37,104 bases of DNA, taken from NCBI GenBank assembly GCA_022825505.1, contig JAJDWR010000071.1:1-37104 (forward strand). Reading direction: 5' to 3'. Below are positions 1-8,502 of this stretch, piece after piece (the stretch's first letter is position 1; every line of letters starts with the position of its first letter). Both the position numbers and the translations under genes were made by a program. Origin of the DNA: Gammaproteobacteria bacterium (GTDB taxonomy: Bacteria; Pseudomonadota; Gammaproteobacteria; Steroidobacterales; Rariloculaceae). The notes beneath the pieces were generated by a model. It was not told the DNA's origin, searched no databases, and worked only from the letters and a program-made list of their open reading frames with translations.

Positions 1-4
1 TGCG

Positions 5-89
5 CGCTAAACCAAGCCCGCCATCCCTGGCGGGCTTGGATCGGCGTTCGGCGCGCCTGCCATCCAAGGCTCCGCGCCGAACACACGAC
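5..89. repeat. Two-hairpin intergenic repeat, copy A
   Basis: This non-coding stretch lies next to the 3' end of ubiD and matches a second copy near 36954-37039. It starts with CGCTAAA, followed by a perfect 12-bp hairpin (arms 12-23 and 28-39, loop TCCC). A second perfect 10-bp hairpin follows (arms 46-55 and 73-82), with CCAAGGC in its loop, then CACGAC at 84-89. A short inverted repeat, CTGTC-CGC-GACAG, lies just beyond (about 101-113). It could serve as a transcription terminator for ubiD, although no T-run is present. Its recurrence at an unrelated site suggests a dispersed repeat family. Confidence 0.75.
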
Positions 90-127
90 GCGCGCAAGGT
101 CTGTCCGCGACAGCCCACGCTCGTTGG

Positions 128-1624
128 TTAATCGAGGGCCAGGTCGGTCCAGATGCGGTCTACGCGTTCGATGACTTCGGGGGTCATTTGGATGGGGTTG
201 CCCCAGTCGCGTTGGGTTTCGCCGGGCCATTTGTTGGTGGCGTCGAAGCCCATTTTCGAGCCCAGGCCGGCGACGGGTGAGGCGAAGTCGAGGTAGTCCA
301 TGGGGGTTGACTCGGCGATGTGGGTATCCCGGGCGGGGTCCATGCGGGTGCTTACGGCCCAGATGACGTCGGGCCAGTTGCGTGCGTCGATGTCGTCGTC
401 CACGACGATGACCAGTTTCGTGTAGGTGAACTGGCGCAGGTAGGACCAGATGCCGAACATGATGCGGCGGGCGTGCCCGGGATACTGCTTGCGGATGCTG
501 ACCACGGCGACCCGGTAGGAGCAGGCTTCGCTGGGGAGGTAGAAATCCTCGATTTCGGGGAACTGGGTCTTGAGGATGGGCACGAAGACGTCGTTGAGCG
601 CGAGGCCCAGGACGGCGGGCTCATCGGGCGGACGGCCCGTGTAGGTGGTGTGGTAGATCGGGTCGTTGCGGTGGGTGATGCGCTCCACCGTCATGACCGG
701 GAAACGTTCCGCTTCGTTGTAATAGCCGGTATGGTCGCCGAAGGGGCCTTCCAGGGCCGTGTCGCCGGGGGCGATGTGGCCCTCCAGGGTGATCTCGGCG
801 GTGGCTGGGACGCGGAGGTCCGAGCCGATGCATTTCACCAGTTGCGTACGCGCTCCCCGCATGAGGCCGGCGAAGGCGTATTCCGACAGGGTGTCGGGAA
901 TCGGTGTTACTGCCGCCAGGATGGTGGCCGGGTCGGCGCCGATGCTGATTGCTACCTCGAAAGGTTCCTCCGGATGGCGGGCGCACCAGGCCTTGTAATC
1001 GGTGGCGCCGCCGCGATGCGGCAGCCACCGCATGATGATGCGGTTGCGGCCGATCACCTGCTGGCGGTAGATGCCGACGTTTTGGCGCTTGCCTACTGCC
1101 TCGCCCGCAGGGCTGCGGGTGGTGGTCAGCCCCCAGGTGATCAGCGGCCCGGCGTCTCCGGGCCAGCACGTCTGGATGGGCCAGTCGCCCAGGTCGACAT
1201 TGTCTCCCTCGAGCACGTTTTCCTGGCAGGGGCCCCGGCGAGCGGTCTGCGGCGCCATCTTCAGCACTTCCTTGACCAGGGGCAGTTTCTGCCAGACTTC
1301 GCCGGCGCTGCGAGGCGGCTCCGGCGCGCGCAGCGACGCCAGCAACTGCCCCAGCTCGCCGAACACGTCGGTGGAATCGGAACCCAGCGCGGCGGCGATG
1401 CGACTGGCCGTGCCGAACAGGTTGCCCAGCACGCGAATATCGCTGCCGGTAGGCCGGGTGAACAGCAGAGCGGGCCCCTCGCGCTGAAGCGTGCGCCGGC
1501 AGACTTCGGTCAATTCCAGCCGCGGGTCCACCGGCACGTCGACACGCCGCAGTTCTTCGCGGGTTTCGAGATGGTTCAGGAAAGCCCTGAGATCCTCAAA
1601 CCTGGTCTGGGTTCCGGCCCACAT
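128..1624 (-). CDS. ubiD: UbiD, 3-octaprenyl-4-hydroxybenzoate carboxy-lyase
   Basis: Predicted prenylated-FMN-dependent decarboxylase that removes the carboxyl group of 3-polyprenyl-4-hydroxybenzoate in ubiquinone synthesis. The 498 residues match the usual length of proteobacterial UbiD (about 490-500). Family-typical segments are visible: an N-terminal [12 protein letters not shown] stretch, the [17 protein letters not shown] region of the cofactor and metal pocket, and [11 protein letters not shown], which holds the conserved catalytic-site acidic residue. The ATG at 1624 gives the expected N-terminus; no strong ribosome binding site precedes it. The gene is divergent from dapF across about 160 bp. 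Its UbiX partner is not in the window, but ubiE, ubiJ and ubiB of the same pathway lie about 5-7 kb away on the other strand. Confidence 0.95.
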   Translation of the reverse strand: MWAGTQTRFEDLRAFLNHLETREELRRVDVPVDPRLELTEVCRRTLQREGPALLFTRPTGSDIRVLGNLFGTASRIAAALGSDSTDVFGELGQLLASLRAPEPPRSAGEVWQKLPLVKEVLKMAPQTARRGPCQENVLEGDNVDLGDWPIQTCWPGDAGPLITWGLTTTRSPAGEAVGKRQNVGIYRQQVIGRNRIIMRWLPHRGGATDYKAWCARHPEEPFEVAISIGADPATILAAVTPIPDTLSEYAFAGLMRGARTQLVKCIGSDLRVPATAEITLEGHIAPGDTALEGPFGDHTGYYNEAERFPVMTVERITHRNDPIYHTTYTGRPPDEPAVLGLALNDVFVPILKTQFPEIEDFYLPSEACSYRVAVVSIRKQYPGHARRIMFGIWSYLRQFTYTKLVIVVDDDIDARNWPDVIWAVSTRMDPARDTHIAESTPMDYLDFASPVAGLGSKMGFDATNKWPGETQRDWGNPIQMTPEVIERVDRIWTDLALD

Positions 1625-1787
1625 ATGTCTCGCACCATGTATCGCGACCGCCCAAGTTAACCGCGGACGCGGAACATTGCCAGAGCCCTGGAAACTTTGC
1701 GAGGTTCAGGCGAGGCGCCCGGAGCGCGGTTCACGGGCAGGCGCGGCAGACTACCTCAATGCAATGATCGCGGGTTATTCTGGCGCC

Positions 1788-2717
1788 ATGGAACTGGCGT
1801 TCGCAAAAATGCACGGCGCGGGTAACGACTTCATGGTTGCCCGTTGGCCGGAGGAGAGGAGTCTGCCCGATGCCGGTACGGTGCGGCGGTGGGCGGACCG
1901 TCGCGCCGGTGTGGGGTTCGATCAGTTGTTGCTGGTGCGCGCGTCGGAGCATCCGGACCTGGCTGCGTTCTACCATGTATTCAACGCCGACGGGGCCGAA
2001 GTGCAGCAATGCGGCAACGGCGTGCGCTGCATCGCGCGCTTCCTGGTGCCTGACGGGGCAGGGGATACGCTGATGCTGGGCAGCCGGGCCGGCACGGTGA
2101 AAGCCCGGCTTGAGGCGGGCGGCCACGTCAGCGTCAACTTGGGCGAGCCCGACTTCGCTCCGGGGTCGCTGCCGTTTCGCGCCCGTCAGGCGACTCGCGC
2201 CCGTCAGGCGACTCGCGCCCGTCAGGCGACTCGCGCCGGTCAGGCGACTCGCGCCGGTCAGGCGACTCGCGCCGGTCAGGCCACCGGCGCCAGCCAGGAG
2301 TCGCGATACCGGCTGGAACTGGACGCGGGGACAGTGGAATTCGGCGCCGTGTCGGTGGGCAATCCCCATGCTGTCATCCCGGTGAATTCGTTGGATGGGG
2401 CGCCGGTCGGTATAATCGGGCCGCAACTGCAAGCTCACCCGTCGTTCCCGGAGGGCGTCAATGTCGGCTTCGTGGAGTTTCGCGATGCAGCCAGTATCCG
2501 CCTTCGCGTCTATGAACGGGGGGCGGGCGAAACCGCGGCCTGCGGTACGGGCGCGGCCGCTGCGGCGGCTGTCGGCAGGCTGTGGGGTGAGCTGGGAGAA
2601 GCCGTGAGAGTGGAGGTCACGGGCGGGGTTCTGCAAACCGCCTGGCCCGGACCGGGACACCCGGTCTGGCTGTCGGGCACGGCCATTCGGGTCTTTGCGG
2701 GGAGAATCGCCATATGA
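1788..2717 (+). CDS. dapF: Diaminopimelate epimerase with an internal hexapeptide-repeat insert
   Basis: Cofactor-independent epimerase converting LL- to meso-diaminopimelate for lysine and peptidoglycan. The start at 1788 gives MELAFAKMHGAGNDFMV, the standard DapF N-terminus. Both catalytic cysteines are present: C75 in QQCGNGVRC and C252 in AACGTGAAAA. The C-terminal GPGHPVWLSG segment is typical. The protein has 309 residues against about 275 for the family. The excess is residues 131-172, a run of RARQAT/RAGQAT repeats between the segment ending GSLPF and the strand beginning YRLELD, a site where E. coli DapF has a short variable stretch. The reading frame is preserved, so the enzyme is probably functional. 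It heads the dapF-DUF484-xerC run typical of Gammaproteobacteria. Confidence 0.95.
   Translation: MELAFAKMHGAGNDFMVARWPEERSLPDAGTVRRWADRRAGVGFDQLLLVRASEHPDLAAFYHVFNADGAEVQQCGNGVRCIARFLVPDGAGDTLMLGSRAGTVKARLEAGGHVSVNLGEPDFAPGSLPFRARQATRARQATRARQATRAGQATRAGQATRAGQATGASQESRYRLELDAGTVEFGAVSVGNPHAVIPVNSLDGAPVGIIGPQLQAHPSFPEGVNVGFVEFRDAASIRLRVYERGAGETAACGTGAAAAAAVGRLWGELGEAVRVEVTGGVLQTAWPGPGHPVWLSGTAIRVFAGRIAI
2178..2303 (+). repeat. 18-bp in-frame minisatellite inside dapF
   Basis: Six contiguous 18-bp units start at 2178, 2196, 2214, 2232, 2250 and 2268, and a degenerate seventh runs 2286-2303. The first three are identical and encode RARQAT. The next three carry one C-to-G change giving RAGQAT, the last of them with further silent changes. 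The period is a whole number of codons, so gain or loss of units keeps the frame. The pattern of variants suggests stepwise duplication by slippage or unequal exchange. Confidence 0.95.
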
Positions 2718-2754
2718 CGGACCGGGAGCGGGGCATGACTCGACGGTGGAGGAC

Positions 2755-3576
2755 ATGACGAGTCGGAAGCGCGACACGGCAGCTGTCGGGCGCGAAGGGA
2801 CCGACGGCGGGGAGATTGCGGCCGAGCGACACGAGTCCGCCGAACAGAACGAGGCCGCAGAGCCCACGTTGACCGGCCGCGAGGTAGCCGAGTACCTGTG
2901 CGCCCATCCGGACTTTTTCGCGCGCTACCCGCGGGTCCTGCTCGAGATGGAACTCCAGCACCAGCCCGGGGGCGCGGCGGTATCGCTGGTGCAGCGCCAG
3001 GTGGAGGTGCTGCGAAAGCAGAACGAGGAACTGCACGCGCAACTCAAGGATCTCGTCGCCGTTGCCAGGGACAACCAGGAGTTGGTGGAGAAGATCCATC
3101 AACTGGCCGTATCGCTTGTGGGCGAGGTTGACGTCAAGCGGCGCGTACGCTTGCTCAGGACACGGCTGAAAAAGGACTTCGGGATCGAGAATGCGGTCCT
3201 GATACTGTTCGCGGAGCCGTACCCGATCACGTCGCGCGATCCCTTCCTCAAGGTGGTCGAGCGCGGGGATGCGAGGCTCAAGTCATTCGCGAGTTTCCTC
3301 AAGTCCAGTGAGCCCCTTTGCGTGCGGTTGCGCCCGGCGCAGCGGCGTTTTGCATTCGGTGGCGGGCAAGCGGAGCTGAAATCGGCGGCGTTGGTCCCAT
3401 TGGGGAGGCATGCGGAAGCCGGATTTATCGTCATCGCCAGCCGCGACCCCGACCACTTCCATCCGGGCAAGCGCGCGGACTACCTGGGACGTCTGGGAGA
3501 AGTCGTGACGATGGCGTTGAGCGCCAACCGCGCCGACTCCGATGCGAAGAGCGGCCCGAAGGCAAGTGGAACCTGA
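2755..3576 (+). CDS. DUF484 family protein
   Basis: A 273-residue protein of the DUF484 family, typically encoded between dapF and xerC in Gammaproteobacteria; its biochemical role is not established. Visible features are an N-terminal domain (REVAEYLCAHPDFFARYP), a short coiled-coil stretch around VQRQVEVLRKQNEELHAQL, and a GAF-like C-terminal half ending in an amphipathic helix. I chose the ATG at 2755 (MTSRKRD), because an in-frame upstream codon at 2695 would overlap dapF by more than 20 bp. The first 40 residues are polar and low in complexity. The 3' end overlaps the start of xerC, which suggests translational coupling. Confidence 0.88.
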   Translation: MTSRKRDTAAVGREGTDGGEIAAERHESAEQNEAAEPTLTGREVAEYLCAHPDFFARYPRVLLEMELQHQPGGAAVSLVQRQVEVLRKQNEELHAQLKDLVAVARDNQELVEKIHQLAVSLVGEVDVKRRVRLLRTRLKKDFGIENAVLILFAEPYPITSRDPFLKVVERGDARLKSFASFLKSSEPLCVRLRPAQRRFAFGGGQAELKSAALVPLGRHAEAGFIVIASRDPDHFHPGKRADYLGRLGEVVTMALSANRADSDAKSGPKASGT

Positions 3577-4606
3577 GCAGCGAATCGATGCCTACCTCAG
3601 GCATCTCGAAACCGAGCGACGGCTTTCGCCCCATACACTGAGCGCGTACCGGCGCGACCTGCAGTCCCTGCTGGGTTTCGCGCGCCGCCACTCCATCCCG
3701 ATCGAGGAAATGGATTCTCACGCGGTGCGGCGGTTTGCAGCGGAGTGTCATCGGCGCGGTGGAGCCTCCCGCCCCGGGAGGGCACCTCGCGGCCTGAGTC
3801 CCCGAAGCGTGGCCCGCCGGCTGTCCGCGGTGCGCTGCTTCTATGCCTGGCTGCTGAGATCGCGGATCATCGGATCGAATCCGGCGGCCGATGTTCAGGC
3901 GCCCAGGCCAAAGCGGCGGCTGCCGTCGACGCTGGACGCCGACCAGATGGCGAGTCTGCTCGCGCCGGACGACGACCCGGCGGCGCGGCCAGGCGATGCC
4001 GGATCGGCGCGGCAGGGCGGTCCCGGCATCGACGAGAGCGATCCGCTGATGGCTAGGGATCGCGCCATCCTCGAGTTGTTCTACTCCTCCGGGCTCCGGC
4101 TTGCCGAGCTTGCGGGACTGGACCTTGTGGACCTGGATGCCGCCGACCGCACGGTACGGGTGACCGGCAAGGGCGACAAGGTGCGCGTCGTACCGGTGGG
4201 CGTGCCGGCGCTGGAAGCGCTCAGGGCCTGGCTTGCGGTGCGCGTGGATATCGCCGCACCTGGGGAAACGGCGATCTTCGTCAGTCTGCGGCGTACGCGG
4301 TATGCCGGGCGGGGGACGCGGCTCGCCCGCCGGTCCATACAGCAGCGGGTGAAGCTGTGGGCGCGGCGCCGGGGCACACCGGTGGGCGTTCACCCGCACA
4401 TGCTCAGGCATTCCTTCGCCAGCCACATGCTCGAGTCCAGCGGCGACCTGCGCGCGGTCCAGGAACTTCTCGGCCACGCGAGCATTTCCACCACCCAGGT
4501 GTATACGCACCTTGATTTTCAGCATCTGGCACAGATATACGATAAGGCGCACCCCAGAGCGAAGCGCCGGCGCGAACCGGGCGTCGGCGACGACCGCACG
4601 GACTGA
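3566..4606 (+). CDS. xerC: Tyrosine recombinase XerC
   Basis: Site-specific tyrosine recombinase that acts with XerD at dif to resolve chromosome dimers. The N-terminal SAM-like domain ([21 protein letters not shown]) is followed by a catalytic domain with the expected residues: Arg in SSGLRLAEL (about residue 178), Lys in [13 protein letters not shown], HxxR in HPHMLRHSF (about 278-281), LLGHAS, and the nucleophilic Tyr in TTQVYTHLD (about 313). The GTG at 3566 gives [15 protein letters not shown] and 346 residues; an ATG at 3542 would add eight. The family is about 300 residues. The excess includes a polar insert near residues 143-160 before [12 protein letters not shown], and a Gly/Pro/Arg-rich loop near 70-80. 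The position after dapF-DUF484 favours XerC over XerD. Confidence 0.92.
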   Translation: MEPEQRIDAYLRHLETERRLSPHTLSAYRRDLQSLLGFARRHSIPIEEMDSHAVRRFAAECHRRGGASRPGRAPRGLSPRSVARRLSAVRCFYAWLLRSRIIGSNPAADVQAPRPKRRLPSTLDADQMASLLAPDDDPAARPGDAGSARQGGPGIDESDPLMARDRAILELFYSSGLRLAELAGLDLVDLDAADRTVRVTGKGDKVRVVPVGVPALEALRAWLAVRVDIAAPGETAIFVSLRRTRYAGRGTRLARRSIQQRVKLWARRRGTPVGVHPHMLRHSFASHMLESSGDLRAVQELLGHASISTTQVYTHLDFQHLAQIYDKAHPRAKRRREPGVGDDRTD

Positions 4607-4613
4607 ATCATCG

Positions 4614-4628
4614 GGTTCGGTCCGAACC
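4614..4628. promoter_or_regulatory. 15-nt perfect palindrome upstream of hslV
   Basis: GGTTCGG-T-CCGAACC lies in the 55-bp gap between xerC and hslV. It could fold as a 5-bp hairpin with a GGTCC loop, or be a protein-binding site. No -10/-35 pair is obvious, so its role is unknown. Confidence 0.4.
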
Positions 4629-4661
4629 GGGCTCTCCAGGCGGTGTGAGTCAGGGAAGGAA

Positions 4662-5192
4662 ATGCAGGATCAACACGCTACAACCATCGTCTGTGTCCGT
4701 CGCGGCGGCCGCGTGGCCATGGGCGGCGACGGCCAGGTCACCCTGGGCGACAAGATCATGAAGGGCAATGCCTGCAAGGTGCGGCGGTTGCACGACGACA
4801 AGGTCCTGGCGGGGTTCGCGGGCGGTACGGCCGACGCCTTTACCCTGTTCGAACTCTTCGAGAAGAAACTCGACCAGTACGGCAATCTGACGCGCGCGGC
4901 GGTCGAGCTTGCCAAGGACTGGCGCACGGATCGCATGCTCAGGCGCCTGGAGGCGCTGATGGTGGTGGCCGATCGCTCCAAGTCGCTGTTGATCTCGGGC
5001 ACCGGTGACCTGATCGAGCCTGAACAGAATGTGCTGGCCATCGGTTCCGGCGGCGCCTATTGTCAGGCTGCGGCCCGAGCCCTGCTGGAGAATACGGAAC
5101 TGGACGCCCGCAGCATCGTCGAGAAGTCGCTGGCCATCGCCTGCGAAATCTGCATTTATACCAACGCCTCGATCACCATCGAGGAACTGTAG
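4662..5192 (+). CDS. hslV: ATP-dependent protease peptidase subunit HslV (ClpQ)
   Basis: Threonine peptidase of the HslVU (ClpQY) protease, forming a double hexamer that degrades unfolded and regulatory proteins. The ATG at 4662 follows a good ribosome binding site (GGGAAGGA, 4653-4660) and gives 176 residues, the normal length. The mature N-terminus is expected at Thr7: the sequence reads MQDQHA then [10 protein letters not shown], so a six-residue leader should be removed to expose the catalytic threonine. [25 protein letters not shown] and AIGSGG are family signatures. It is followed 6 bp later by hslU, the usual operon. Confidence 0.97.
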   Translation: MQDQHATTIVCVRRGGRVAMGGDGQVTLGDKIMKGNACKVRRLHDDKVLAGFAGGTADAFTLFELFEKKLDQYGNLTRAAVELAKDWRTDRMLRRLEALMVVADRSKSLLISGTGDLIEPEQNVLAIGSGGAYCQAAARALLENTELDARSIVEKSLAIACEICIYTNASITIEEL

Positions 5193-5198
5193 GCGCCC

Positions 5199-6503
5199 AT
5201 GTCGATGACACCCCGGGAAATCGCCCAGGAACTGGACAAGCACATCATCGGCCAGGACGAGGCCAAGCGGGCCGTGGCCATCGCGCTGCGCAATCGCTGG
5301 CGGCGCGTTCAGGTGGGCGAGCCGCTGGGCAGCGAGATCACGCCGAAGAACATCCTCATGATCGGGCCCACCGGCGTGGGCAAGACGGAAATCGCCCGGC
5401 GACTGGCGCGGCTGGCCCGGGCGCCGTTCATCAAGGTGGAAGCGACCAAGTTCACCGAGGTGGGTTACGTTGGCCGCGAGGTGGATTCCATCATCCGCGA
5501 CCTGGCCGACATGGCGGTCAAGATGACCCGGGAGCATGAAATCGGCAAGGTCAGCCACCGCGCCGAGGATGCAGCGGAGGATCGCCTGCTGGATGCGCTG
5601 CTGCCCGGATCGGAAGCGGACGGGCAAGGCGATACCCGGCAGCGGTTCCGCAAACTGCTGCGCGAAGGAGAGTTGGACCGGCGGGAGGTGGAAATCGACG
5701 TTCAGGCCCCCCGCGTCGGCGTGGAGATCATGGCGCCTCCGGGCATGGAGGACATGACGAGCCAGTTGCAAAGCATGTTCCAGGGCATGTCCTCCGGCCG
5801 CCGAAGCACGCGCAAGCTCAGGGTGAGCGAGGCGCTGCGGCTGCTGACGGACGAAGAAGCCGGCAAGATGATCAACGAGGAGGAAATCAAGCTCAAGGCG
5901 CTCAACGCCGTGGAACAGAACGGCATCGTCTTCCTGGACGAGATCGACAAGGTCGCCCGCCGTTCCGACACGCTGGGCGCCGACGTCTCGAGGGAAGGCG
6001 TGCAGCGGGACCTCCTGCCGCTGGTGGAAGGCTGTACCGTCAGCACCCGATACGGGATGATACGTACCGATCATGTGCTGTTCATCGCATCCGGGGCGTT
6101 CAACGTCGCCAAGCCTTCCGATCTCATCCCGGAGCTGCAGGGGCGCTTCCCGATTCGCGTCGAACTGGACGCGCTGGATGCCGACGATTTCGTACGCATC
6201 CTCACCGAGCCCGACGCCTCCCTGACGGAGCAGTACACGGCGCTGATGGCCACCGAGAGAGTCAGCCTGATCTTCGAACCGTCCGGCGTCAAGCGGGTCG
6301 CGGAGGTCGCCTTCCACGTCAACGAGCGTACCGAGAACATCGGCGCGCGGCGGCTGCACACCGTCCTGGAGCGGTTGCTGGAGACCGTTTCGTTCGAAGC
6401 GGCCGACCGCGGCGGGCAGACCATGGTGGTGGACGACGCCTACGTAAACGAACACCTGGGTGAACTCGTTCAGGACGAGGATCTGACGCGCTACATCCTC
6501 TAG
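5199..6503 (+). CDS. hslU: ATP-dependent protease ATPase subunit HslU (ClpY)
   Basis: AAA+ unfoldase that recognises, unfolds and feeds substrates to HslV. Visible features are the N-terminal [18 protein letters not shown], Walker A GPTGVGKT (residues 56-63), the pore-loop GYVG in [12 protein letters not shown], the intermediate I-domain (about 110-240), Walker B FLDEID (245-250), and the C-terminal sensor region. Length is 434 residues (E. coli 443). A second in-frame ATG lies two codons downstream; either is possible. The spacing to hslV is 6 bp. Two alternative hairpins follow the gene. Confidence 0.97.
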   Translation: MSMTPREIAQELDKHIIGQDEAKRAVAIALRNRWRRVQVGEPLGSEITPKNILMIGPTGVGKTEIARRLARLARAPFIKVEATKFTEVGYVGREVDSIIRDLADMAVKMTREHEIGKVSHRAEDAAEDRLLDALLPGSEADGQGDTRQRFRKLLREGELDRREVEIDVQAPRVGVEIMAPPGMEDMTSQLQSMFQGMSSGRRSTRKLRVSEALRLLTDEEAGKMINEEEIKLKALNAVEQNGIVFLDEIDKVARRSDTLGADVSREGVQRDLLPLVEGCTVSTRYGMIRTDHVLFIASGAFNVAKPSDLIPELQGRFPIRVELDALDADDFVRILTEPDASLTEQYTALMATERVSLIFEPSGVKRVAEVAFHVNERTENIGARRLHTVLERLLETVSFEAADRGGQTMVVDDAYVNEHLGELVQDEDLTRYIL

Positions 6504-6576
6504 ACTGCTTGAGCGAGATATACGTTTACATGAGTCAGGTTTTCTGCAACAGGCATTCGGAGAGATCGCACCGCAT

Positions 6577-6603
6577 GCCTCGTGGGTCCGAGGCAAAGCC
6601 TCG
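6577..6603 (+). terminator. Two overlapping hairpins downstream of hslU
   Basis: GCCTCG (6577-6582), CGAGGC (6589-6594) and GCCTCG (6598-6603) allow two mutually exclusive 6-bp stems, one with loop TGGGTC and one with loop AAA. They lie in the 123-bp gap between hslU and the DUF971 gene. There is no T-run, so intrinsic termination is uncertain. A weak terminator or a processing element is possible. Confidence 0.4.
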
Positions 6604-6626
6604 CTAGCTGAACATCGCCCCAGACC

Positions 6627-7007
6627 GTGTCCGAATCCGGCCCTCATCCTGTCAGTCTGAAACTGCGGCGGCGTTCGCGCCGGCTGGAAGTCGGTTTCTC
6701 CAACGGCGAAACCTTCGATCTTTCCGCCGAGTACCTGCGGGTTCATTCGCCCTCCGCGGAAGTGCAGGGGCATGGCGCGGGGGAGGGTGTGCTGGTGGTC
6801 GGCAAGGAACGAGTGAATATCGAGCGAATCGAGCCCATCGGGCGGTACGCGGTCCGGCTGGTGTTCGACGACGGCCACGATACCGGCCTGTACACGTGGC
6901 CTATACTTTACCGCCTCGGCAGCAAGTACCGGGCCAACTGGCAGCGGTACCTGGAACGGTTGCGGGAGGCAGGGCATCAGCGGGCGGCGGCAGAGGATGG
7001 CGGCTAG
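6627..7007 (+). CDS. DUF971 domain protein (gamma-butyrobetaine hydroxylase N-terminal-like)
   Basis: A stand-alone 126-residue DUF971 domain, related to the N-terminal domain of gamma-butyrobetaine hydroxylase but without the catalytic dioxygenase domain. Family signatures are EYLRVHSPSAEVQGHG, VNIERIEPIGRYAVRL and FDDGHDTGLYTW. Related proteins have been linked to iron-sulfur or iron handling, but nothing in this sequence proves a role. Translation appears to begin at GTG 6627; no good Shine-Dalgarno is visible. The end overlaps the start of ubiE by 11 bp, so the two are probably translated together. The hslVU-DUF971-ubiE order is common in Gammaproteobacteria. Confidence 0.87.
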   Translation: MSESGPHPVSLKLRRRSRRLEVGFSNGETFDLSAEYLRVHSPSAEVQGHGAGEGVLVVGKERVNIERIEPIGRYAVRLVFDDGHDTGLYTWPILYRLGSKYRANWQRYLERLREAGHQRAAAEDGG

Positions 7008-7761
7008 CGAAAACACTACCGGCGAGTTCGTCGACTTCGGTTTCGACAAGGTCTCCCCGGGCGAGAAGCAGCGCCGGGTGCGGGGCGTATTCGACTCCGT
7101 CGCCCACCGATACGATCTCATGAACGACCTCATGTCGGCGGGCCTGCACCGCGTCTGGAAGCGGTTTGCGCTCGCCCGAACCGGGCTTCGCGCCGGTCAG
7201 TCGGCGCTGGACGTTGCCGCCGGCAGCGGCGACCTGAGCGAAGGGATGGCCCGGCAGGTGGGTTCCGCCGGGCGGGTGGTGGTGACCGACATCAACGGCA
7301 CGATGCTCGGGCTGGGGCGCTCCCGAATGATCGATGCCGGCCTCGTGGCGAACATCCACTACCTGCAGGCCGATGCGCAGCGGCTGCCCGTTGGCGGCTC
7401 TGCGTTCGACTGCGTCAGCATCGGCTTCGGGTTGCGAAACGTCACCGACAAGGACGCGGCGCTGGCTGAAATGTTCCGGGTGCTCCGGCCCGGTGGCCGG
7501 CTGCTGGTTCTGGAATTCTCGCGGCCGAAGCTCGAACTGCTGGATTCCGCCTACGAATACTACTGCCTGAATGTGCTCCCGCGGTTGGGCCAACTGGTCG
7601 TCGATGATGCCGACAGTTACCGCTACCTGGCGGAGTCCATACGCGTTCACCCGGACCAGGAAACGCTCAAGTCGATGATGGCCGAACAGGGTTTCGAGCG
7701 CTGCGAGTACCATAACCTCAGCGGCGGCATTGTCTCCCTGCACGTGGGCTTTCGGTTATAG
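6997..7761 (+). CDS. ubiE: Ubiquinone/menaquinone C-methyltransferase UbiE
   Basis: SAM-dependent C-methyltransferase of ubiquinone synthesis (and of menaquinone synthesis where that pathway exists). The 254 residues match the family. Visible features are the N-terminal FGFDKVSPGEKQRRVRGVFDSVAHRYDLMND, SAM motif I LDVAAGSGD (71-79), the acidic DIN after VVVTD, and the family segment SIGFGLRNVTDKDAAL. The C-terminus GGIVSLHVGFRL is typical. The ATG at 6997 has AGAGG just upstream and overlaps the DUF971 gene. Confidence 0.96.
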   Translation: MAASENTTGEFVDFGFDKVSPGEKQRRVRGVFDSVAHRYDLMNDLMSAGLHRVWKRFALARTGLRAGQSALDVAAGSGDLSEGMARQVGSAGRVVVTDINGTMLGLGRSRMIDAGLVANIHYLQADAQRLPVGGSAFDCVSIGFGLRNVTDKDAALAEMFRVLRPGGRLLVLEFSRPKLELLDSAYEYYCLNVLPRLGQLVVDDADSYRYLAESIRVHPDQETLKSMMAEQGFERCEYHNLSGGIVSLHVGFRL

Positions 7762-7766
7762 CAGCC

Positions 7767-8498
7767 ATGTCTACGCCGCTCGCCACGCTTGCTCGCCTGC
7801 TGCTGCGTACGTCCGCCGCGGCCTCCGAATCTTTCGATGCGGCGGCGGCCAGCGCGTTCGGGCTCGAGTCCGTGGTCAATCGCTGTATCCGGGAGTCGAC
7901 GCGCGCCGAAGAACTCCTGGAAGACCTGGACGGCAGAAGCCTGGCGATCGTGGTTCAGGGGCTCGGGATCCGCCTGCGGCTGGGCGCTTCGAAGACACAC
8001 CTTGCGGTGAGCGCCTCTTCGGCGCGCTCCGAGCACTCCGCTACGGCGACCGTGGAGGGCACGCCCCTGGCCCTGCTGGGCCTGCTCGGCAGCGCGGGGC
8101 CGGAAGCGTTCAGGGAATCCGGAGTCAGCCTGTCGGGCGATGCGCAGACGGCGGAAGCCTTTGCCGAATTGCTGGGCCATGCGCGCCCGGACCTGGAGGA
8201 GGAACTGTCCGGATGGATAGGCGACATTGCCGCCCACGAAGTGGCCGGCGCGGCGCGGCGCACGGACGACTGGGCTCGGCAGGCCGGCTCGGCACTGACA
8301 ATGAATACCTCCGAGTTTCTCCAGGAGGAGGCGCGGCAGTTGCCGCCGCGCGTCGAAGTGAATGCCTTCGGACGGGACGTGGAGCACCTGCGCGACGACG
8401 TCGAACGGGCGGCGCAACGCCTCGCCAGACTTGAGCAGCTTGGGCGCCGCGCCCCCTCTCGCGGAGCCGCCGCCGATGCCGCGGCGGAGCAGGGATAG
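7767..8498 (+). CDS. ubiJ: Ubiquinone biosynthesis accessory factor UbiJ (SCP2 domain)
   Basis: A lipid-binding scaffold that organises the ubiquinone-synthesising enzymes in the cytosol. The 243-residue protein has an SCP2-like domain (about residues 15-125, including [16 protein letters not shown] and [18 protein letters not shown]) and a C-terminal helical, coiled-coil part ([19 protein letters not shown]). The sequence is divergent, as is usual for this family, so the name rests strongly on its place 5 bp after ubiE and 4 bp before ubiB. Confidence 0.9.
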   Translation: MSTPLATLARLLLRTSAAASESFDAAAASAFGLESVVNRCIRESTRAEELLEDLDGRSLAIVVQGLGIRLRLGASKTHLAVSASSARSEHSATATVEGTPLALLGLLGSAGPEAFRESGVSLSGDAQTAEAFAELLGHARPDLEEELSGWIGDIAAHEVAGAARRTDDWARQAGSALTMNTSEFLQEEARQLPPRVEVNAFGRDVEHLRDDVERAAQRLARLEQLGRRAPSRGAAADAAAEQG

Positions 8499-8502
8499 CG
8501 GC

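Noticed and set aside
2178..2303. CRISPR-like array
   Set aside because: Units are contiguous with no spacers and lie in frame in dapF; it is a coding minisatellite.
4650..7133. Long open frame on the minus strand opposite hslV-hslU
   Set aside because: The plus strand encodes clear HslV, HslU, DUF971 and the UbiE start. The minus-strand translation is rich in His, Arg and Pro with no family motif, typical of antisense frames in GC-rich genes.
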